A stretch of DNA of 64,000 nt from Nectonema munidae (Eukaryota > Nematomorpha > Nectonematoida > Nectonematidae), in NCBI GenBank assembly GCA_030549495.1, contig JAUIRK010000947.1, positions 376,001 through 440,000 of the forward strand, written 5' to 3'. The stretch's first letter is position 1. Each line of letters starts with the position of its first letter. This document shows, one piece after another, positions 13,001-25,000 of the stretch. The notes under the pieces were generated by a model. It worked only from the letters and a program-made list of their open reading frames with translations, did not search any database and had not been told where the DNA came from. Both the position numbers and the translations under genes were made by a program.

Positions 13001-16000
13001 CCCCATTATTTTCATAAGACCGTTCGTCCCATGGACAATTCGCCCCATTATTTTCATAAGATATTTTGTCTCATGGACAATTAGCCCCATTATTTTCATA
13101 AGACATTTTGTCTCATGGACAATTCGCCTAACTATTTTCATAAAACAATTTGCCCCATTATTTTCATAAAATAATTCGCCTCATAATTTTCATAAGACGA
13201 TTTGCCTCATGCTCAATTTGCCCCATTATTTTTATAAGAGAATGCGCTCTATTATTTTTATAAGACAATTCTTTCCATTAAAGATTTGCTCTATTTTTAT
13301 AATACAATTCTTGCCATAGACAATTTACTCTATTTATGCAGATCAATTAGCACTATTGTTTTATAAAACCGTTTTTTCAATTTTTTTGACCCTTTTACGC
13401 TTTTTTCATAAGACTATTTTTCGTAAAACGGTTTGGCATATGAACATTTTGCCTAATACCACAACTCATCTCAATAAAATAGCTATATTTTAATTTTATT
13501 TAGTTTTTTAAGAATTGTTTTTTGAAAGGCAGTTATTTTATAAATGAAACAAATATTTAAAATTTTTAAACAAAATAAAAATTAATATTTTGTAATTGTA
13601 ATATCATTGTAATTATCTTTTTCTTCAAATTCATCATCAATAATTTAAAATTATTTAAAAGTGATAAAAAAATTAACAGATAAAATAATTAATTTGAAAT
13701 AATTTAATAGAGATAAAATAAACAAGAATATAAAATTTTTTAATTTTTGTTTTTAATTTTAAAAACAAAAAACGTGAGCAACATTTTGTATACTTTCTTG
13801 ATCCTTTCATTGGAGAAATTTTCAAAAACTGATATCGCATAAGTTGCATGGGGGCACCATGCGGTACATAGGAGTGTGGGCACGGCCCCTCATGCCCCAG
13901 CCTAGCTACGTCACTGGATAGAAGAGAACTGAATGGCCCCTGCCCTGGATTAATATATTTTGATGCAATTCAGCGTGCTTAGTTGTGATTTGAGTTCCTA
14001 GATTTGATTAATAAATTTTTCAATTTGATAATTCCATTTAATGCATTTCATCCCAGAAAAAGCAGGCGAAAATAAGCAATTTGACATGAAAATACCTTAA
14101 AATAAAAGAATCATCTGCTTCATTCAAGATGATGCGATGAAATGGGTTAAATAAAATTTCCTCATTTTATCGTGCAATCACTTTTTTCTTAGCGAAATAG
14201 GGCATAGACATGCAGTTTTATAGTAAGCAAGTTTTTTTCTACTTTTTCATTTATCTTTTATTCAGAAGTTACTGTCAACCGTTGAAGAGGTAGGAGGTTG
14301 TCTAGATAATATTGATGGTTTCCCTTCGAATCCTTGTAATTTAACTTTATTGTTCATACTTTCATAAAAGCTATTCCCATTGGTATCTTTTTTCAATCAA
14401 AACACTTTACGTTACCTTTTTCAAAAAAAGATAGCTAGTAGAACTCATTGTAGACTCGGTAATATTTTCAAAAAAAAAATAGCAAAAATAAATAGAATGA
14501 AAAATAAATTTTTTCATTTCATTGATTTTTTGTTTTATTTAAACAGAAAAATTAAAATTGGTCTACTCTTAAGAGATAGTTTCGATATTTTATTTTTATA
14601 TTTGTAAATAATAGCTAAGGCAAAGTCTGTGCACATTGCAAATAAAGAAAGTTCTTTATTTTCTCGAATTTACAAAATGTTTAGAATGATTCAATATTTC
14701 GACCCTACGGTCTTTATCAAGAATCTCACAAGAATCTGAGGATGAGAACAAACGATAAAATGACATGCCTTCACCATTTGTTCTCATCATATATATTAGA
14801 TTCCTGATAAAGACCGTAAGGTCGAAATATTGAATCATCCTAAACATTTTTTAAAATTGAGAAAATAAAGAATTTATCGTTTCTTATACAACCTCTTTAT
14901 TTATATTTGTAGTTTTCAATTTTATTTATATCAAAGCTAAGCATCCTTTATTGTGTTTAACAGATGTTTTTTTATGTAGTTTAACAGATATAACATACTT
15001 GAAAAGTCTAATAATCGCCCAGTGTTAACCAAGCAACAGCTAAGGGGACGAATGCGAACTGCTTATCACAGTTTTTGCCTAATATAAAGAGTTATTATTT
15101 CCTTCCTATTTTATTCAATCATCATGTAAAAATCCTTAAGTGTCTCTCTTTTTGACTGCATCTATGCTGAGCATCGTTATATAGTATACCTCACGTTACA
15201 AGAAAGAGACGATGGATCATCTCCAAAAATTTTATGTTTAATATAATGCCATAAAGATCCATCTGTGGTAATAACAAAATTTTTTCTTAGTATATAGTTG
15301 GCTCCCGTTACTTTAAGAATAGAATGTTAAACATTTTCTCTCTTATCATTTTTATCAAATCACGCATATAAGCCCTAAAAGTAACGCGAGCCAACGATAT
15401 ATTTAAAAAAAAATTCTTCCCACAGATGGACCTTTATGGTATTATATTAAAGATAAATTTTTTGAATATGATCATTCTGTGGGAAGACAAAAAATGGGCT
15501 TATTTTTGAGTAATTAAATAAATATGAATTTTTTTTTTAAACATTTATCAAGTTTTAGCTAAATTGTCCCCTGGCCCTCCCTCAAAATTGAGATCGAAAC
15601 AAATCAGTCAATGCAGTAAAAGTTATAAATTTGGACTTTTAGGTAATAACTTTTCTAACATCGTTGAGATATATCAAATCTTACATCTAACAAAATATGA
15701 ACAGAAAGTTGAACCGTGTCTCCCTAATCATTTATATCAAAAGATACGCATAGCAAACTACGGAATAGATATATATCAAAAAAAATGTTAAAATATTTGT
15801 CTTGTATTTGACTTTTTGCATGTTTCAGAAATATTATAATAACATTTAAATTTAATTTCTTTGTCTTCTTCAAGGTGTCAGATTTGAATGTTTCTTACAA
15901 GCAGTGCAAATACCTGACAGATGTTTTATTACACAAAGTGCGGAAATTCTTTCCACCATACGCATTTTTGTGCAAAAAGTCGGCTAAGAATAAAATTGAA

Positions 16001-19000
16001 AAGATGGATGAATTCTCCTCTATCCTTTTTCCTCTCAAAAAGCTCTTATTGAACTCCTTTCTCCAAGTCAAAGTATATTTGATTTCAATTTTTCAGTCAG
16101 ACTTATATAATTATGGGTTAGCATAAGTAATAATACGTACTGAATAAATTTCTTGTAAATACTCTTAATAATAGGGATGCTCACGATAGGAGATCGAACT
16201 TTAACCGACTGACTCAATACCCTACACTACGATCGCACAATCAGGCCATCGGCCAACAAATTTAGATTTTTAATATTTTTGAGCTTTTGCATTCAATTTT
16301 TATCTCGATGCTCCACACAGCTTTTATTGAATCCATGATACAAAGTATGAAAAGTCAATAGCTTCAGATTTGTGTTGCTTTTAGTGTATTTTTTTAAAGT
16401 AAAATAAAGTTTGTATTTATTTTATAGCAAATTTTTAAAATTGTTTCATTGTTATCTTTTTTCTCCGAGTCGCATAATACCCAATGACTTTTTTAGGTTC
16501 AAAAAAGTTGATTCTCCTAGTTATGACTGTCTATCTGAGTAACTAAAATAATTCTAAAAATTATTTCAGCTCTTTTGAATATTGAGAGTGAAATTACCAT
16601 GATGAAAATAAATCGTAATTATGACATGAAAAATAATAATTTTAGTAAATGAAATTATCGTAATATTGATTATTAAAATACAGGTATCTTTTAAGAAGCG
16701 TGTTTAAAAGTATTTTACTTTGAAACAATGAATGATCACATCTTCTATTATGTCAAAATCCTGCATTGTGTTATTTTTATGCATACATTTTGTAAATTTG
16801 TAATTTTCTTTTATCTAAGGAATTGGCGACTGATTCAAGCAATGAGAGTCGGGCCTTCTTCCAAGATCTCTTTTCTATCATCGAAAATATAACGCATGTT
16901 TTTTCATGCATCGTGCTCAAAATTCAAAAAAGAAAAAATGGAATTTTGACTTTTGACGACTTCTTAATCTCGTTCCTCGGTGAAAACCCAAATGAAAATT
17001 TTGATATGACATCCGGTCTTAAGTATGCTCTTGTTAATAAAAATAACACTATTTTTGAACCCATGTTCTATTGATTATTTCAATAATAACATTATCCAAA
17101 CTAGTAGAATTTTTTTTTATTATACTAATAATATAATTAAGTAATGAGAAACTATAATAAATAAAATTAAGTTTAAAATGAGAATAGTATGAGAACTTAA
17201 AATTGATGTTCCATTTAAGGAACAGTGGCAGGAAAAAGGTTAAGTCAAATTCTATGATAAGACTTTGAATTCAAAATACTACCTTCCTGTTTCCTCAATA
17301 GAATGCGCTAAATGAAATCCATAAAAAACACGCTATAAACTTCAGCGCACTCTAATGAAATAGTGCGAGTATTTTTTTTTAATTTTAATATAGTATGAAC
17401 AATCGATTTATGATTTAAAATAGTCATCAATTTTTGATTATGTGATAAAGTAGCCAGCCAGTAAATATTTAACACATTTTTACGCGTGTGTAGTGTCTGT
17501 GTTTCTTCCTTATTGTTGCAAAGCATTCTACAATTTTTACCTCATGAAGACTTATTAAAATATCAATTTTAAATATCAAAAATAAGTAGAATATTTGACA
17601 ATTATGTGTATTTCTTTGTATCTCATGAACATTTGTTTTCGTGAAGAATACGATTGGAAGCCACAAAGTTGGCGCATTCAAAGCGAAAACGCATTATAGG
17701 AGGTTTGTTATATTGAGGGAGTAGTGTAGTTTACAAATAACTAAATATGAAGTTAAAGGAGTGCTAAACACATATGGGATGCACTTTTTCTATTTAATCA
17801 AAATTTTATAGTTGAAAATATATGTGAATTTAGCAAATTTTTCTAGTTGAATAGTTTTTTGCTATAGGTTCAAAATACCTTTTTTTTTTGGAGGAAAAAT
17901 ATTCAACTACGAATCCGAGTACTTACAAATATTCCACTCAGATTCCGACTCCAATCCCTTTAAAATTTGCCACTCTGAATCTACCACCATGTTTTTATTG
18001 AAACTGTTTGTGCAGTCACTTATTTTAAAAGCGTCATAAGCAAAAAATAGATGCTGGAGAAATACTATGAAGTTAGCCTATAGCATATGTGTCTTGGAAA
18101 TTTTCATTTATCGCGTGTTTTTGCTATACTTGTCATAAGGTATTATTTTGAAGGTTTAATTTATTTTCAAGTTTTTGACTTTCTATATTTCTAGACGTAT
18201 ATTAATTTTATGAATGTAAAAAGTTTTTTCACACAAAAATTTTATTAGATATTTGTTATTCAATGTTGTAAATAATTTTTTTAAGAAATTGTCTCAACTA
18301 CTTCCTAGAACTGATTCAGCATTCTCTAACGTTTTCCCAGTGTTCGGCATTTATAGTGCTCTACTGGCACCTATTGACCTATGACACAACGTTTGAGGAG
18401 TATGAAAGTTTCAGAGAAAAAATATTCGAAAAGTGTTCCTCCGTCCTAGATTATGACTTCGACGCTAATTTTCCCCAAACCTATTCTTCCTTTTTGACAA
18501 CAAAGATCAAGGTATCAGATGCACAACTGGAGAAAATTTTGAAGTTTTAATTTAATATTCTATCTTAAGACTTAAAGGGTATGCATTTTGTCTTTAGGAT
18601 ATATTTCGACTGTTCCTCAAATAAAATGGAGTTGATAGAAGAAATTTCTCTTACAAAGTTTAAAAACTTCTTATCATCCACCATTAACCTGGAGGAAAAA
18701 CAAGGCTTGGTTTGCATAAATAGGTAATTTTTATAAATAAAAAAATATCTTTGAAAGGCCATTGAAACCCCTGAGGCAGGTGGACTGCTTTACGTCGCTT
18801 TAAGAACCACCAGTTTCTGAAGAAATGAAAATCGCATGCTTTAATTATATAAAATTTCATAGGATAAGAGAGCAGGCAATTAGTCTTCAAAAAGATAATT
18901 GCTCTTCAAAGGGTTAAAAAGAATCTGTTTTATTTGGATTCCAAAATGAAAGGTAAGAAATCGTTCTTTATTTCAAAATTTCTCTTCTGAGCAAGTGAAT

Positions 19001-22000
19001 TTATTTTCTTCGATTTAAATGCGAGTCAGTAAAATTTATTCACCAAACTTCGTTTTCATGTTCACCAAATTTTGTTTTGTTGCATTGAGCTAAGATATTT
19101 CACCTCTGCCTAACTACTCTCTAATTTATACTCTTTTCGAGGCAGAAATTTTAAGGAAAACTTTCCAACCAACAAAATTTAAACAAAAAATTCCCTTCTA
19201 TATCTGGGGAGATGAAAAGGATTGTCACTATAGAGAGGGCGTTTCAGGGGCGGATCCAGAACCTCTTTAGCCGGAGATAGATTGCGGGCTAAAACTTTTT
19301 AAAATAATTTTCTCGCATATAAAGTTTTAATTCTATTTTCATATGCGCTAAATTTTTTAAATATTTTAAAAAGCTGGAATTACTTCAAGTCAAAATTAAG
19401 AGTAGGTAAATATAATATCTGCTCTGCATTTATTGCAAACAAATATGCAAAATTGACTGACAGTATAAAAATATCAAATATTTTTATACTGTCAGTGATT
19501 GATCAAAATTATACAGCTAAACTTTCGAAAGAGTTAGGGGGCTAGAGGCCTGCTCTTTATCCGCCCCTGTGCGTTAGTTTAGTCGTGAACCTTAAATTTT
19601 TGGACTCGAACCCCACATCAATCCTTCCTTTCTTATCGATCGTCTACGTTTCCTTATGGATGAAACGCCCTACTCTATCTTTAACTTATATGCGTATGCT
19701 ATAGATTTATATTTAAATTCAGGACTTATTTTATATTGGTTATATAAAAAAGGTAAACATTTTGTAATTATGTTAAAATTTAACAACTAATTTTCTCCAT
19801 CTTATAAAAGGAATTTGGAATAGTAGACTCCTTAATTACATCGATGTTGAATCCAAAACTAAATGGTTAATTATAACACCTGATTAAAGTATAAATTTAT
19901 TTCAGGCTGATAATTCGACAATCAATAATCCGGCATTTATTTTGCTATCAAGAACTTAAAAGTTTTTTTTAAGAAAAAAAACAAAAAAAGTTGTGGTGAA
20001 AAGTTTGATCTAAAAATTATTAATAGTCATTCTGAAATCCACTTAAAACATCATGTCACATGTTTGCTTTCTTCCTCTTTTGACAATTCAATTGAAACTG
20101 CCTTTATCTTATTTTCTGTTTGTAATGATTTCGAGTATAAAGTTTTATTCAAAGAAATTTTATTCTTTTCTATTAAGCAGATGAAAGCTTATAAAAAAAG
20201 GTTACAAGTTAAAAAATCTTAATTCAAGATATGGTGATTCGTTTTAAAGTTTTGTGTATTTTAACCTAATGCATCTCTAAACCGGCACATTCGATTTCCC
20301 AATGATATATTCAAGACTAATCATATATTCAATTTTAAAATATATTTATTGGTGAGATTGTTGACAAATGTGTCCATTATATGTAAATTATCTATAATAT
20401 AAAAAACGGTACGATACGATAGCTTTTTAAAATATGATTTGAAATTACTTAAGAAATTGAAACTAAACTCCGAGAAAAATATCGAAGTTCGGTAAGGTTT
20501 TCATCTCTGGTACGTTTTATTTTATCGAACCTGTGCGTTGTAAATAGATTTATTAAGTTCAAGGCCGTTACTTGAGTGATAACATATTGCAGTCAATAAG
20601 GCTTTGTTTTAGTTTAAATACCTCTATAAAGTGTACCACTTGTGCCTGATGTACTTACATACTGTTGAATGAATTCTGAAATACTCTAACTAAATTTGAT
20701 TTTTCAAACTCAGAGTACATTTTTAAATTAAGACGAATCAACATCTAACAAAATTTTGATATCCTTCCATCTCTATGTAAAATAAAAGTTCGCAAACTTT
20801 TTTTCAAAAAAGTTAGTTTTTGTATCAAATTAATATCTTTTTAAAATGTACGTTTTTTCATAGAAAATTCTAGTATAAATATTAAATAAGTCTAAAAAAA
20901 GCTTTAATTTATGTTTGAATGAAGAATCGACAATTTTTACCAATGCCTTGTCTTGAAAAATATCCCATTATTACGGATGCTCATTGTAAATAATCTCTAC
21001 TAATAATTACATCTAATTTAAATATTCATTGAGTGATTAAAACTAATGTAAATAAAATTACAGACTTGAACACAAGTCTTTCATGTACCAGAGTCTTTTA
21101 TTTTAAGCAAGGACGTAGATATAGAAAAACGTTGTCTACAATAGATTTTTGTTAGTATAAAAATATATTTTTAACAAAGTTTCGTTTTTTGCTTCATTAA
21201 ACCTTGGACTTGTTACACAATTCCGAATAGACATGATCGATAAGCCTATTTTAAGCGTTAATCTAATTATTCCACAAGCATCGAGATTACGTTTTTTGTA
21301 AAAAAATATTTGCAACAATTTGAATGTCAGACTTGCAGGAAATGTACAAATGTTCAAGAACCGCTATTAGAACTCCTGAAGGAATCTCACGAGAATTTGA
21401 GGTTAAAATTGGTTTACATCAAGGTTCAGCACTGAGTCCATTATTGTTTTCTTTAGTTGTTGATGAGCTATCAAATCATCTAAGAAAGGAAGATCTCTGG
21501 GAACTTTTGTTTGCTGATGATCTAGCGATACTTGCGGATAACGAAGTAGAGCTCGAGAAGAGAATAATAAAATGGCAAGAGAGTTTGGAAAAATTTGGGA
21601 TGAAAATGAATGAGAAAAAGACAGATCATGTCATGTAACAAAAATAAGAGCATTGGTGTTCATGTAGAAGACAGACACGGAAAAAAGTTGAAGCAGGTGA
21701 AATCTTTCAAATATTTAGGAACCCAGATTATGGAAAATGGAAGTTGTGAAAAAGACCTCCAAGCAAGAGTAAGTGCTAGTTGGTTGAAATGGAAAGAAGT
21801 AAACGCGATCATGTGCGATAGAAAAATAAATGCCAATGAAACTAAAAGCAAGGATTTACACATCAATTGTCAGACCAGTTCTAACTTATGGGTGTGAATG
21901 TTGGAGTTTAAAGAAAAAGGAGCAGAGAAAATTAATAGCAACGGAGATGAAGATGCTTAGAAAAATGATGGGGGTCACGCTGAGAGAAAAAAAAGAAATA

Positions 22001-25000
22001 AGGAAGTGAGAAGAAAGTTGGGAGTTGAATTAAGTGTGATAGCTGTAGCAGAGCGGTGTAAGCTGCGGTGGTTTGGACAAGTTTTAAGGAAGAGACAAGA
22101 CGATGTCGTGCGCCAAGCTATGGAGAAGAAGGTGAGTGGGAAAAGAAGTAGAGGGAGGCAGCGTAAAAGATGGAAGGACGGACTGATGGAGCAACTGAAG
22201 CAGCTTGGACTGACCGAAGACGATGCGCAGGACAGAAAAAAAATGGAGAGAGCGGATCTCAGCCACCGACCCCCAATTTTTGGACAAGGTGTAGTCAAAG
22301 AAGAAGAAGAAGAAGAATGTCAGACTTATAAATTATATTAACCCGTTATCGACCAAAATAATCAGAGGATATCTAATGTAAAGCAGAAGATTTGTATTAA
22401 AAAGCATTTATAAAAGCAGACGATTCATATTTTTGTAAAGTCTACATATGTCGACTGTGGTCGATAATCGGTTAAACAACGTCAAATCAATTCTTTGCTT
22501 AAGTACTACTCGTATATTAGATTCTCGCCCCAAGCTTTTGAAAAAGGCAGACTTCTATTTTATTTTCATATGTGAAACACTCCATATCCTCTCTGCGCCA
22601 ATTGGCATCCGCATAGTCCACGTTGCCAAACACTGCACTGCAGTCAAGTTTGTATGAGTAAACCTTGAATTATTATGTATTCTTTTTAAAAAGCAAAATA
22701 AAACATATGTGTTCTTTCTTATTGTTACCTTTAGTATTACTCTAACAAAAACGCATATTCGAATTGCACAAAGTATTGTTAGATTGAGTGTATAGCTAAA
22801 GCTTCCATTTGTAATAGGTATCTTACTTAGAACATTACAAGGTGATGTATCTATTACCAGTTTATAGTTATCACTTGACAACTATTCACTTGATTGTTTT
22901 TTGCTCCCATCACATTAATTCTGATAGGCATGCTAGTGTAGAGTTGGAGAAACAAAATGATTTAAAACAGGTTTTCATTGTACATAGAAAAAAGTAAAAA
23001 CATTTTTGATTAATAACATTAATACCATTTTCAACCAAAAGGAGAAAAGGTTCTCTCAGATTCTACCCCTGTCCATTTCTTTACCCAAATCAAAAGTGAG
23101 GGAGAGCTTGATTCTCTTGATTTTACCAGCCCTATTTATCAAATCCTCATCTCTAAATGCAATATGCTAGAGTTACTGAAGAAAAGCCATTTTAGTTCAT
23201 TAAATTGAAACTTCGTGTTCACAAATTACAGTATACTCGGTGTTCAGAACCTAGTATCTATAATAATCATGCTGTGATTCCATAAAAATGAATATGATTT
23301 TAAACTCTCATATGGTTATAATTAAGGACGCGAAAAGCTTTGTTATATCATTTTCTTATTATTGCTCTACATATTTTATTTAAGCAGTCCGGTATTCTGA
23401 ATAGTCAAATTTGGGCATATATATACAAAAGTTTAGAAATAAAAAATGCAAAGATTTTCGGACAAATTGAATAAATCGTTTCATGTACACGATTTCAGTT
23501 TTGTCAAGCTTCAACTTCACTTATAAATTGTTTGCTTTAAAATTTAAAAAATGCTCATCGTGAGTGATGATATCAAGAGTTTTTCATTTACGAGTCCTGA
23601 TTGATTTCGCGCTTCCAATTAATATTTAGCAAGACAGTACACATCTTATACCAGGTGTGTTTTTCCAACTTGACGCAGCAGTGCAAACTCTCTTCCAAAG
23701 GCTGTGCACAATCCGCTTCTTCGCCGGCTCAGTTGGAGATCTTTCGCTCTTGGAGCGTGGGAGTCCACTTATTCAAGAGCTTGGTCATTCTCGTAAAGTC
23801 CATGAATTCGAATGCGATTCTCATCGCAGCCCTCAAACACGGCAAAATCTTCATAGATTTGTTCCTTGTACACGCCACGCCCCTCCTAAAGTCACTTTTG
23901 CTCACTCTCAATAAAGATGTGCTGACTCTCTTCTCTGAACTTCAAAGAGGCACTCGTTATTTGAACAGCATTTGCAATCACTCAAAAGTAAATTATTCTT
24001 TTCATCTTTTTTCAATTTATCCCTCCGAGAAAATTTTATCCCCTCGTTGTTATGGTATTTTTTGTATTTTTACTTTCATCATTTAGAGCCCTTTCTTATC
24101 CTCACGAGTGCGATATTTTATTGCCCTAAAAATCTTATTTTTCACTCTTTAGTCAAAAATTTCTTTGTTGTAAAAAAACTTTTTTTATACTTATTTTATG
24201 TAAGTAGGGAACAATAGAACTTTTATTCAAATAAATTCTCTCGACAATAAATTTCCGATTACTCTCTTCTTCATATTTTATCTACCGATCAGAGCTAAAA
24301 GAATGGTAAGACAATTTAGAATATACAAACCATGCAGAAGGTGAACAGTAGCGCCATTTTCAAATTATTTGGATATTTCTTGCTCAAACTCTTCTATCAT
24401 TTCTAAGTTTAATTCTTCTGAAAATTATTCCCTCAGAATAAATCATGTTGAAAGATTTTTTTAAAAAACTCGTTCATCGTCTGGACAGAGAGACAATGAA
24501 AGTAAGCGCCTCAACCTTTTGAATTTTTATGATCTTGCATCTCAATAAGACCATCTTTCAAGTACTAATGGAGGATATTGTTCTGATTGTTTCCCTAAGA
24601 AAGTTAGAACAAGTCGAAAATGCAAAAAATGTTCTCGTTATATTTGTAAAACACATTCAGACATTGTTTATTGCAATTAAAAATTTTTTTTCCAGTATTT
24701 GTGCTTTTCCATAAATTAGAAATAAAATTATTCATTTTAAAAAATTTCATGAACTTATTTTGAATATTGGAATCAATAGTAAAAATGATTATAATTGTAA
24801 CATATAGTAAAATCAAAAAACTCAATCTTTTCATAGTATTCGTTTTATTTTTCAAAATTTTTTTAACGCCATCTACAATCATAATTTGAAAAATTTTATT
24901 CTCAAATTCTTCATAGTAGTAAATGATAAATTGTACTAATTAAACAATAATAGATCGATAAACGTCATATTTTAACAAAAATGTACATACTAGTAAAAAA

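Larger units (their letters stand above)
18724..21321. other. FANCD2 intron sequence, mostly unremarkable
   Basis: Apart from the MITE at 19245-19569 I see no gene or repeat I can name in this AT-rich part of the intron. Confidence 0.5.

Noticed and set aside
12730-13169. Two open frames with repeated TIRPIIFI peptides
   Set aside because: They are translations of the minisatellite, kept open by its 24-bp period.
18512-18543. Donor GTATCAG at 18512 as the end of the 18309 exon
   Set aside because: It looks good as a splice site, but it would drop the conserved SDAQLEKIL helix and break the phase with the next exon. Using GTTTTA at 18544 gives a gapless match.
23657-23914. 85-codon open frame on the + strand
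   Set aside because: Overlaps the FANCD2 exon 23630-23987 in another frame. The FANCD2 frame has clear similarity and this one has none.
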